In this document: one piece after another, positions 22,514 to 34,300 of the stretch
Layout: every line of letters begins with the position of its first letter
Position numbering within the stretch: position 1 is the stretch's first letter
Assembly: GCA_958496175.1 (NCBI GenBank)
Contig: OY292275.1
Coordinates: 56,745,701-56,809,700 of the forward strand
Origin: Sisyra terminalis
Lineage: Eukaryota > Arthropoda > Insecta > Neuroptera > Sisyridae
DNA length: 64,000 nt
Reading direction: 5' to 3'
The notes under the pieces: model-generated
The model's database searches: none
Told to the model about the DNA's origin: nothing
The model's input: only the letters and a program-made list of their open reading frames with translations
Translations under genes and position numbers: made by a program

Positions 22514-24198
22514 TATTCCACATTTCTCTCTGAACTAGCAAAATTTTCTCGTAGATCATCGGACCTAGTGGTCCACGGACCTCCGCTTTGGCAACTGCCT
22601 CTGGTGGAAATATTTTTACGTTTTTGCAAGTAAAAAAAAAATGTTCCTTAATATTTTATCTTTATATATTTGGAAAAAATCCAAAGTCAGAATCAAAGCA
22701 AATTATTTAATAGTTGTCAAAGCCAAGGTTTTGAAATTTCATCAAAATAGTTTAACAGTTTTATTTTTCTCAAATCTCAAAGTCAATTTACTGTCCAAGT
22801 TTTGGTACTGTTTTTATCAGTCAAGTTAAAAGTAAATACTTATTTTTTAACTCTTTTCCATATGTAGGTTAACTACTTTTCTATATTTTTTTCATAACGT
22901 GGAAAAAATAAACTGCATAAAATGTGATGAAAATTGAACTAGTAGACAAATTATGCGATCGTAAACAAATCTTTAAACAACTCGATATCAAACGTCGATT
23001 TTCAAAATCAATTTGAAATCTTAAAGCTAAATAGGTATAAACTTTTGTTTAAAATTCATGTACCTACATCAACTTCTAGTAGAGCTTTACTTAGAATCTT
23101 ATGCAAAAGTTTTTTGGTCAAAATAATAACTATAATTGTTACTTTGGAATTTTTGTTAATGATTGTTTTAGAAAAGGAGGACTTTGATATTGTTGCAAGA
23201 CTAAACTTGATCTAAATTCAATTTTATCTCAAATAATCACTCCATCTGCCAAGGCTTTTCGTGTACTCCACAAATATAAATTAGGGTTTGGAGAAAAAAG
23301 TAGATAACTGGACACTCCAATCTTTGTTTTTCACATAAAAGTAAATGAAAAGCTAATTTAACAAATTAAAAGCTATATACGAGGAAATATAAATCATTTT
23401 TAAAATTGATAAATATTTTATTTATTATTTCTAGAATTCTAAGAATTGTTTGCGTTTTTCTCTCATTAAAAATATCTTCAAAACCTAATAATGAAATGCC
23501 TGCAACCATGCTAAATAAACCAATGCAATTAACGCTAAAGATTAATTTTTATTTCACCAAGTTTCTTCCAAATTTTAGTTTTAAGGGTTGGTATCTGAAT
23601 AAGGTTGATTCGAGTGTATTAACGAATGATATTATCATTCAGTATGGAATTCCTTGGCTTGTTATTTTTTTTTAACAGAGAAAGATCCAGAAATGATTAA
23701 AAAACAGAAGCCAATAAAGCAGAGTGTTCAAAACTTTTAACATCTATATACTTCTCGTCAAAGAAAGACGAAATCATATAAATTTCAACCAATTTCAAAA
23801 TTGGATTTGAAATAATCGATTCAGTACATAACAACATATTTTTACTTAGTCCTTAATTCAGCCTTTAAGCTCTAAAAGTCAATATTAAGAGAATCACTAG
23901 ATGCTATTTTATAAGTCCATTATTACTGAGATTCACAGTGTAATTTTTGATCAATATTGAAACAAAACAAAATTAAGATTTGGATTTAAGAGAAAAATAG
24001 AGCGATTTCTCCATACAAAGAGTGTTCAAGTAAATTTTAATATATAAAGCTTTCTTTGAAAGAAAGTGCACCAAATTATCTTTCAATAAAAATTACAAAT
24101 TGTTTAATCCCTTCCGTGAAATTTAATTGTTGCAAATATGACGAAATGTAACCAATTTGAATATTGGATTTGAAATAATCGATTTAAGTTAAGATGAA
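22514..24198. other. unannotated AT-rich stretch
   Basis: No gene recognised. A 60-bp GC-richer patch at 22555-22615 (GGACCTAGTGGTCC near-palindrome) may be a scrap of a TIR element. Confidence 0.5.
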
Positions 24199-24322
24199 TG
24201 TCAGCGGTCGTGGCGACACAGACATTGGTTCAGCTGATCCATCAAGTAGGTTAAGCACCTTTGGTGTGGACTCCAACTTGGATGGGTGAACCATTGGGTT
24301 CGCAAACGAACGTTGGCAAAGT
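24199..24322 (+). repeat. 5S rRNA-derived SINE head
   Basis: The segment aligns with the 3' two-thirds of 5S rRNA. It has a GGTTC element (24218) and GATCCATC. GGTTAAGCACC at 24249-24259 matches the box A region GTTAAGCAnC. ACTTGGATGGGTGA at 24276-24289 matches box C, ACTTGGATGGGTGA(C). GTTGGC near 24312 matches the 5S end. Many other positions differ, so this is not a functional 5S gene but a SINE of the 5S-derived class, transcribed by pol III through its internal boxes. The tail runs into short repeats. Confidence 0.7.
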
Positions 24323-24395
24323 GCAAGTGCTAGTGAAAAGTGCAGTGAAGTGAATTGAAATAAGATTAAAGAGGGAAGTATAAAGTAGCTGTCGG

Positions 24396-24476
24396 CAATT
24401 TCAGCTTTCAGGATAAGATTTTCAATTTCAGCTTTCAGGATAAGATTATCAATTTCAGGTTAAGATAAGTTAAGTA
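24396..24476 (+). repeat. 27-bp tandem repeat, about 2.5 copies
   Basis: CAATTTCAGCTTTCAGGATA starts at 24396 and 24423, and a partial copy CAATTTCAGG starts at 24450, period 27. The array lies just behind the SINE body and is followed by GGTAAGTATA/GGTAGGTATA tracts; it is probably part of the SINE 3' region. Confidence 0.85.
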
Positions 24477-24489
24477 GAGGTAAGTATAC

Positions 24490-26119
24490 ATAGGTAGGTA
24501 TAGGTAAGTATTTATTTTTTATTTTTTTTCTACCTGTTTCTATTTTTTGTCTATATTTGCAATATTTTTTTGATGACAATTTAAAAACTTTAGATTAAGG
24601 TCTTTTTCTTAAAAAATTCCAAGACTTATGTTTCCCTTAAGCTACTTAAAAAAATTAATCGATGTTAAAATTAATTTGTAAATTTTTTTGGACATAAAAG
24701 AAACACATCTTTTACAAGGAATTAGTTTCCTTTGACATTTCTTAATATTTACTTTTTCTTAATCGCAATTTTATTGAAATAAATATCTAACTAAAAAGTC
24801 TTGTTTAACAATAGCACGTCTGTATAAAGATTCCAACAAACAAGTGGAAAAAGCAGCCTTATATCATCAAATGTTTTAATCCATAGTGTCTTAAAGTGAT
24901 ACCTCCTTTTCGCTGAAGATCTTAACAATTTGGTTGATTTTTGGATAATACCAAGAAAAAATATGACAAAAAGTACGGAAGTACTAATAATTAAGAAATT
25001 TTTATGACGTCAATTTTTTTTTCTTAAATAAACTTTAAAGTTGCTGTGCTTAATCAAACCTTCAGTACGTTTCTGAATTTTTGTGATCTTTATAAATTCA
25101 TATATTTATATTAGAAAATAAAAATACAAAAATATTTGAAACTATAGATGAGAAATTGAATTGTTCATAAATTAATATTACAGTTTTCTCTTGGAACATT
25201 TTTAAGACAACATTAAACTTTTATTAGGGGTTTTAAGACAATGAACTTTGTTTTTCAAATTCCGTACCATTAAAATCCAAGAAGAATTTCAAACGTAAAC
25301 TACCAAATAGATAAAGAGTAATAACAGCTTTCAAAATCTAGTTTTTTAATTCATCAAAGTGTAAAAGTGTAAAGCTCTGGGTTGTTTGTAAAATTTGAAT
25401 ATTGTTGGTCCAAAATCAAAAATATTATATATTTTTTGAACAATACACAAACTTATTGAGTATTCATTATAAAATCAAAAATAACCACATTTTGTTCTTG
25501 TGTATTTCTGCTTAGCTGTTTATTTAAGAAAAAAAAATGATACTGAACTACGTACAAATACTGGAGCCTGAGGATTTAAAGGCTTAAGGCTCTTTTTGAA
25601 ACTTCATTCCCAAAGAAAAAGATACTATCATTTATGGTTTTTATAAAGCGTATAAAGTTTGAAGTTGGATTTACAACCATGAGAATAAAATTATATTCTT
25701 TCATTTATGAATTGTTCCCATTTGTTGGCATATTCATCGTTGTTGATGATTACGATATTGTTTCTTTTATCGAGCTTTGAAATATCAGGACTATAAATGT
25801 TTAGTTTTTCCTTTATATAATTCATCTTTAATTGATCTTGATGATATGAAAATTTAATTTTGTTAATAATTTCAGGTAAATTAAATTTACAATGCTTATC
25901 AATTCTTTTAATGGTAAACCATGCTTCGTTCTGGAGGTCTTATTAAACATATCGACATTATCATTCCTACAAATTCAATGAAAAAACGTTAAAGCTTTTT
26001 TGCTACTTTTTAGTTTGACAAAAAATTTGAGCTTTTTGTTTGAAAATTTATGCTTGCAAAATCTCTGTTTGAAAAAATTGTTATTCTTATAGAGTACACT
26101 TTTTTGTTGTTAATAAAAT
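24490..26119. other. unannotated AT-rich stretch
   Basis: Nothing recognised. Confidence 0.6.
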
Positions 26120-26424
26120 AATGATTCCTTTCTAAACATTTTTTGGAGCTTTTATTTTATAATAAGAATCTTTAAGGCTTACTCACTACTTTCAAAATCC
26201 ATTTAAAAAAATTGATTTCTTCAAATGCATAATCATAAGCCTTAACTTAAAGTTCTATTATTATTATTATTATAATGATTCCTTTATATACATTTTTTGG
26301 AGCTTTGATTTTAAAACAAGAATTCCTAAAGCTTATTCACTACTTTCATATTCCATTTTACAAAAATGATTTCTTCAAATGCATAATCACAAGCCTTAAC
26401 TTAAAGCCCTATTGTTATTATTAC
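26120..26424. repeat. tandem duplication, two units of 154 bp
   Basis: Units start AATGATTCCTTT at 26120 and 26274 and share CATTTTTTGGAGCTTT, ATTTCTTCAAATGCATAATC and AAGCCTTAACTTAAAG. Between them is an ATT microsatellite (26256-26273). No coding content. Confidence 0.9.
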
Positions 26425-27499
26425 ATTGCCCACAATTTGTTTGTAATTATTTAAAATATGTAACAAGTAAATGCTGTGAATTCCAATTGATTATTCCCTT
26501 TTTGTAATTGAATTTGTATAATTTTGTTTACAATAGAGCTTTTAGTAATAAATTTACCTCAATGTTTAAAATTGATTTTTTCCGGCCTTCTGTGAATTTC
26601 ATTTATCAATTTTTTCCTATTTATAGTCAAACAGTACAGAAGCGCAGCCCTGGTGAATTATAATCAAATCAAAAGAAAAAACTTAATAAATCTATATACT
26701 CGTTTAATTTCAATCAAATATTGTTGTCTTCTTTTTATTTTCTACAAATTCTATTTAAAAAAATCAGTCTACAAAAATGCTATCCTCTATCTACTTCACA
26801 TGCATCAAACTTTTCCCGTTAATTTTCCCGGGGGCTCAACAAAAATTAGCAGAGATTTCCGATAGCATTCACTCGAATAAAACAGGAAACTACCTACATA
26901 CTGCAAAAATCTGTAAACAACAAGTTTCCTATTTGTTTTAGAAATAAAATTACAACCCTGTATAAAGAATCGGACGAGGTAAATATGTTGGATTTATTGG
27001 CAGCGCATATTCGATTGACCAACAAGAGACTACCCACTATAGATAGACAATAAGTTTCTCTCTATTCCATATGGCCGAAGGCAATTTTACCTCAATATGT
27101 AGATTTTTCCGTATAGACTACTAATTTCACGGAATTCATATTGAAATTTACAAAAAGGAAAACGATTAAACGCTTAATTTTCATCGGAATATTAATTTAT
27201 GAAATTGAATATTGATTGTTTGATAATAAAAGTTAAAATTGGTAATTAATTTGTTCGTTTGATGAACGTTTTTGTTTGTATGAATTGATTAACTTTTGTA
27301 TAATCCAAATTGGGCTTTTGAAAAACTATATAAAAGCTCAATGTTTATTTAGAATAATGAATTGATGGCAAGGAAGTCATGTGGCATCAACTTCTTTTAA
27401 ATGTAACTAAAGACTAGAACATACTTTGATTATTTAAATGAGCTTTCAAGTGTAATTAATTTTAGTTTGTTCCAGACTGGATCTTATATTGTGAACATT
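26425..27499. other. unannotated AT-rich stretch
   Basis: Nothing recognised. Confidence 0.6.
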
Positions 27500-27900
27500 T
27501 TTTTTTGCTTTTATTATTTATTGAAGGCGGAAAAGTTATGAGGGAAAAATCTCAATGCATTAGGGAGATTTGGGGGGCAGGTTGGAGGAAACAGGATGAT
27601 GGTGTTACGAGTTTGTATTAAAAGGGAGTTAACACCAGGTAGTTGGTGATTTGACCCGTGAAGCACCCCAAGTTTGAGCATCGCGGTCCGTGGCACAAAC
27701 TCCATTAAGAAGTGAGTAAGAAGTTGGTTGGCGTGAAGTTACCAGCAGTTCCCTGGGGACGTCCCGTCGACTTTTCTCTTCGAGACCTCCGTCCTATTTC
27801 CGCACATATAAAATGGATGAGAGCAAAGCTCCGATGTTCTCGAATCCCAATCTGGTCTATCAAGTACACCCAATTGTAACCAGTTGATGTCTTTAGCGAC
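27500..27900 (+). promoter_or_regulatory. candidate promoter / 5' region of an unidentified transcript
   Basis: This block is markedly less AT-rich than its surroundings and not repeated in the window. It contains a palindrome GGGACGTCCC and GTCGAC near 27756-27771, then a TATA box TATAAAA at 27807-27813. About 30 bp downstream would be the expected start site. A 24-codon frame from the ATG at 27814 (MDESKAPMF...) follows but is too close to the TATA box to be the translation start of a normal mRNA. The direction is inferred from the TATA box only. Confidence 0.3.
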
Positions 27901-30879
27901 GCTATAGTTTCATTCGTAACAATGTTTATTTTCTTCTGTCAGGCGAAGTGAAATTGTCATTTAAAATGTCTGTTATGTTTATGTTCAGTAATGTCAAACT
28001 ATGTGGGTTTTTTTTTCTTCGTCTTCAATACATATATATATATTGTCTTTGGCGTAGTTTCTTACTAGAGACTTGTCTCATTTTTCTGCAACACGTTTAA
28101 CTTTCAGTTACTGTCAAATTAGGGGTTCAAATGAAATATTTGAAGTATTTAAGTGGAAATCTTTCATTTTAACACGCGTTCGACCGATTTGTACATACGT
28201 TATTGTTTCTTAATAGAATTTAAAGTTTTGTAAAAGATTTTTTCCTTGTTGACTGACAAAGGTCGACAACGATGAAATCCAAACTTTGCGTTTGGTTATC
28301 GATCAATCATTAAATTCAATCACTGACAATTTAAACTCTTCTGTTTACGAAATTTATCAAACTATAACAATCTCCTTTAAGACCTTAAACTTAAAAATTT
28401 ACAGATAAAACAAATCAACAGCTATTTTGCTAGAATGATTAAATTATGGTCCCTATAGAATTTGTATTATCAAGGAACTCCAAACGTTTTATTAGGAAAG
28501 TTATGGACAATTTAAATGAGGCTAACTTATCTATTTTAATTGCTAAGCAAGTGAGTTGCATTTGGAATACTAAACTAATGCATCAAATGATTTTTTCATT
28601 ATATTAATAATCAAAATAAATGCAAAAACATTTTGTGACGCAGTGTAGGTACCAACTTCTTCAATATTCACTTGAATTTTTTTTTATTAAAAATGAATAG
28701 AATTATCGCAGAACTCAGAACCGAAAAGCCAGATTAAATGAAAACACCCTCTAGGCTGTTCATTAATTTAAGATTATCCCACTTCCTTTTTTCAAACTTT
28801 TTTTAATTCAAAAAGCTTATCGGTACAGAATTCAGTGTATTTATTTTTCTGCGAAATACAAAGATTGTGCTATTGTATAACTATATTTCAATATTAAAAA
28901 GTGATTTTTTTACCAAAGAAAAATGTAAGTAAAGGTTTCTTTTGACCTTAAGACCTAACTATAATGATATATTTGTCAAATGGGAAAAAAACGGTTTTCA
29001 ATTAACTTCACCACCTAGATATCATATTTTATAAAGATTCTACAGTACTAAGCTTTTTTTTTAACTTAAACATTTGCTCCTAATTGTCTAAGATGTAGAA
29101 CCTTAGCATAGTCTTCATAGTTTTGGTTAAATATTGAACATTCGATGAGATGCCAAGAAAAGTAATTTAGCCGAATATAAAATATTAGACAAAATATGCG
29201 TACATTTTGTGGGAAATGAGCTATCTGGGGAAAATACCAAAAATACGAAGGAAAATAACATATAGGTAATAGACCGAATAGTAAATTTATTGAAAACTTT
29301 ATTTCCTTGACGGATTAAGCTTAGATTTGACTTTGAAGAAAACGAAAAATATTTGGTTGCCATTTTTTTTCACTTTCCTTTCAAAACTAGCTTTTTAGGA
29401 GTATTTCAAGTGCAAAGCATAAAACTAGTAATTATTTTAAAAGCTTTAAAAATGTGTTATGATTAATTAACCACTGCTGACGATGATTCTTCTTTATTTT
29501 GAAAGAAAAGAAATATCAATGCAGATGATAAAACCGTTTAAAAATACACGGAAGTTCCTGGATCTATTTTGAAAAAGATACTTCGGAAAATAAGATGCAA
29601 AATGATGAAGTTTTGATTCGCCAGCAAATCTATACCAGTAGTGGGCAGCAATCGAAAAAAAATATCAAAGCTGGATAAAATTTGTGAAGGTTTATCAACC
29701 ATATAGTTTTCAAACAGTAGCTTATAATATGAGAGGCTATTTTCTAAATCAAGTGAAGTAAATATAGAAAAAAACGAAATTTTCCGCTATCAAAAAATAG
29801 TATAAAGTCTCTTCATTCACTGCAACTTACCACTGATAGATTTTTCATAAGTAAAAAAACGAAAGAAGTTTAGTTAAAACAAGTACAAACATATTTTTCA
29901 GCCTTATTTGCATTTATTTCATATTTCGGTATTCAACCAAGAAGTATATCATATTCAACTGAATACGTAATATTATAAAATTGAGCACAATACCAATTAG
30001 TAGCCAAGTATTTGTAACATCTCTAGCAAATTCGTTGTACTGTTAAGGGCTTAACGATTTATCACAGCATTAAACATAAATATCTCTAGAGCTTTTTTGA
30101 AGTAGATAAAAGTGATTCTTTAATTTTTCAGGTTTTCTGACTTAACCGATTTTACAACATGTTTAAAATGGAAAAAAACTTTAATAAACTATTGCTTTAA
30201 ATATTAAAAATCGAATAAATTGCGTAAAAACAGAGTTAGTTGGATTTTTCGGTAATGCATAATTTAATGACAAAAAAATATGTCGTCACTTTAAATGTCA
30301 AAAATTCTACTTTTAAGCTTATTCAGAGCTTTCCAACTGTAACTACACTAAAATTATGTTTTAAGTAAAAGTTTATCAGAAAATATTTGAGCTTATTTTT
30401 TTCAAATTTTTATAATTTGCAACTAAAGAATGCTCTAAAAAAAAAATTCGAAAAAAAATGTTTTGTATGTAAATGTTGTATTGAATTTATACTAATTTTC
30501 CGAACCCAAAAAAAAAAAATAGTAAATCACAATAAGATGATCTGTTTCTTTAGCAAATTTCAATCTTCTCCAGAACCAGGTTTTCTTTATAGAAAGTGGC
30601 GTATAAGTCACTTTATCTTATAAAAATCCAATTTTTTTTGATTATTACATTTTTGTTTCTTTCCAGGATAATAGGGTAAAACCTTTGGAAATTTAAACCA
30701 TTTACAACTAAAGAAAGAATGATTATAATTCAATTTTATTTTGGAAAAAAACTATTCAATTATTTTAACACAAATATTTTTTATGCGCTATTTTAATGTT
30801 AGCCATTCTCCTATTAAGCCTTCAGTAATTATTTGGTGAAGCTTTTTCAAGAACAGGGTTCTATGGCTGATATATGTAA
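27901..30879. other. unannotated AT-rich stretch
   Basis: Nothing recognised; only low-complexity A/T runs and short AT dinucleotide repeats (near 28031). Confidence 0.55.
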
Positions 30880-31332
30880 CATTATGCATGGTGTACGGTG
30901 TGGAGTAATTTCAGAAAGGATTATTAGACTTTATTTCGTTAAGGATTCTTATAAAAATGCAGTTACTGTTACTGGTGAGCGATATATATAAATGTTGGTA
31001 AATATTGTTTAGCCAGAGATAGAAAATATAACAAAGTATTGGTGGCAATAAGATGGTGCAACTGCACATAAGGCTAGAGCCACTACGCAAATTTAACTGC
31101 AATGTTTCAATATCAAATAATTTATTGAAATTCCATTTTTTATGGCCTCCAAGATACCCTGATTTCACAGCACCAAATATTTTCCTTTGGGAATATCTTA
31201 AAGAAAAGTTTTACGTAAATAAGCCTCAAACTATTAAACAACTAAAAGTACACATACATACAGGAGGAAATTAAATCTCAGATGTTAAAAAATGCCATGG
31301 AGGACTCGTCTTTAACGCTAACTTTGAGGTGA
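30880..31332 (+). pseudogene. mariner-like transposase relic, catalytic and C-terminal part
   Basis: In shifting frames the plus strand reads CGVISERIIRLYF, NAVTVTGERY, then DGATAHKARATTQI (equivalent to QQDGATAHTAR, the second catalytic Asp). WPPRYPDFTAPNIFLWEYLK (31141-31200) follows, equivalent to WPPRSPDLTAPDFFLWGYLK with the third Asp site, then FYVNKPQTIKQLK and EEIKSQMLKNAM up to a TGA at 31330-31332. The last catalytic D after the WPPR block has become N and there are internal stops, so it is inactive. The N-terminal half and terminal repeats were not found. Confidence 0.85.
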
Positions 31333-34300
31333 TAGAATTAAGCTTGTCTGATAAAAAAAAATCCTCAAGGAAGATAATTTAAGAAAATTTCTACACAAAA
31401 TCTTAATTTTTCAACACTAACGAATAGTTTATATTAATAGAAATGGGCTACGAATGATTAAATGATACTAGATTTTAGATTGATAGAAAATCTTATTCTC
31501 TTTGTGCTTTCACATCAGCCAATTTTTGGATTTGTTAAAGGACCTTATCACTCTAGTACAATTTCCGAGATGTGTTTTATTTAAAAATAGTCAAAATATG
31601 ATACAGTTTCAACAAAATGATTAAAAACTAACAGACGTAGTTAAAAAAAATGAAAAAAATACATGCAACCAACCCTTAGTTACAAACTATATAATTATTA
31701 ATACTTTAAAAAGCGATGTGTAGTTTTAATTATCCTGTAAGTTTAAATATTGTACTTAAAACTTATTTGATTCAATAAAAAATGTTTTCGGACACGTTTT
31801 TAACATGACTTCTAGGTACCTATAGTAAACGTAAAAATAATTTGTAAACACGAAGAATATTAACTAGCGATAACGTTAGTGCAATAAAAACCTCAATTAA
31901 CACTTTAGTGATTGTGTAACATGAAAAAATAAAATAAAATTTCCACATTTATGGTTTCAAATCATGTTATCCAAAAGAAATTTAAGTTTACTTTTTTATT
32001 TTATTTTTTAAAATCATAAACCAATTATTTGTTTTTTTTTTTGGGTTTGTGGATCTTTAAAACTCATTCCTGCGTTTATTATCAAAGAAATAACTTATTG
32101 AGTCAGTAGTATAGATTAATCCTCTCGAACTTTATTAGTTTTTATTATATATATGCTAAGCCAAGGATATTTTTTAATTTTAAATCATGAAACTTTGTAT
32201 TTTATAGCGACTTTAAAACGATAAAAAACTTGATTGTTTTTAAACTAACATTTTATTGTCCTAAAAGCTGGATCGTCCAGCGACATCACTAAATCGTTGA
32301 ATATTTTTGGTATTAAGATTTCATTCAGTACTTCCACCTAATATAAAACTTGCCAAAAATTGATTGCATTGTGCATGTATTCAAACTGTGAAAATTATTT
32401 GTCTAGACATATAAATGTTTATGCCATAAAATGTACTGTAAGTTGAATATTCCTATTATCGTATAGTGAAAGAGAAAATAGATTTAGATAAAACTGAATA
32501 TGGACGTTATAAAATAAAATTCAATTTTACTTATCTGAAATCATCAATTGGGGAGCTATTGCATAAATCATTTTTATTGTTACAAAATAAATGTTGGAAA
32601 GTGATAGACAAATAAGTCTGAACTGTGAATTTGTTATATTTGCATTCCGTAGTAAGTCAGTAAACTATTTTTCTCAAAGGTTATTAGCATTATAACGATA
32701 AAGTTTAAAAAGAAAATGTCTTCTAAAAACTTTCTGGTTTCAAAAGTAACGAAAAATTAAATAATAAAACTGCAATTTACAAGTTTAACTAAAAGTACAA
32801 TACTGTCAAAGTTTTTAAATGATAATAAGAAAAAAAAAACACTTTAAAAGCGCAAAATTTTATATAGCAAAATCAATTAAAATTACCTTTTAAGTATTAA
32901 AACTAAATGCCAAGTTTATTTGAATGCTACATTCAATGACCATCACTTGTTAATATGAAATTGTTGGGATTTTGAGGTATTTGAAATTATAATCGTGTAA
33001 TTAGGTTCAAGGGTTGTTAATGATTGCTCTTTAATGTATATTAATGCAGATTATGCTCGACTGTTACAACAAGATTAGCCAATGAAGTAGTTCAGTAATT
33101 TTCTACAATTTTACTATTTTAACAAATACCACTCAATATTCTACCCCTAAAGTTTCGATAATTTTCCAATTTCCAATCAAATTATACGAAATTTGGGTGA
33201 TTCAAATCAATTTGGTAAAGATTAAAACTAAAGGAAAATGCTCTTAATTTTAAATAATTAAACACCTGCTAATACAAAAGAATCTGAGATTAAGTATACA
33301 GAAGTACCGAACAAAAATATAGTTCAAATAAGGCAGCTTTAAAGCTCCTTAAAATTATTCCGTATTATTAGTAGTAATATTGAATTGATGATTTGACTGA
33401 CCTTTTATAAAGATTACATTATTCATAACTTCTCTGAATTCTGGACGTTTTTTTTTGGCTTCTTATTTTCAGATTTCACAATCCTATAAAAGAAAAAAAA
33501 TATATAATTGTATTCTTGTATGTATATAAATGGTAATAAATATGTAAACATAAAAAATAATTCTTGTCTTAAGGTTCTAACTTTAAAATCAAAATAAGCT
33601 TTGCTCCGATGATTTATGATATAGATCAATTTTCAGGAAAATATTTTTGAGACTAAGTTCCATATGACGGTTTTGGGATATGGTTTATGTGTGTAACACA
33701 TGAAGATTATGAAATATTGAGATAAATAAAGATGCAAATATAATCTCAATATTGAATTGATCTTACAGATACAAATTTTTGACTTATCAATGATCTACAA
33801 ATGAATAATCTTTTAAGATCTATAGATGATTGTTTGGAATGGAAACCGTTTATCTAATAACCATTCAAAAAGAAATTTAAAAGTATATTATTGCCCAAAC
33901 AAAACGAAAAATTTTAAAAAACAAGTTTATTATAATAAAGCATATAATGTCCAACTTTAAAGGGAAATTTTGTAAAAGATCATTACATTATGATAAACTT
34001 CATAATTTTTAGAGCTCCAAAAAGACCATGGTTGGAAGGACCAACAGAAAAGTTTGATGATATTTACTTATTACTTTCTACTATTATATTTGCTAGCAAA
34101 CGTAATCAATGACATTAACTTTTGGATGGTACAATGAAAGCTCTGAAAAAAGAAATTTCAAACCACAAAGTGCAGTGATTATAATTATCAGTTGCATCTA
34201 CTACACTGCTAAAGGTTCTTACCAAAATACTACGCCAAAAATTTTAAAGCATAAAAGATGTGCTGGATTAGAAGAAAAATTATATTTGATCAGAAAAATT

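Noticed and set aside
22555..22615. GGACCTAGTGGTCC near-palindrome as a transposon end
   Set aside because: No facing partner was found within several kilobases.
24396..24476. Possible CRISPR array
   Set aside because: The repeats are contiguous without spacers and the genome is eukaryotic. It is an ordinary tandem repeat.
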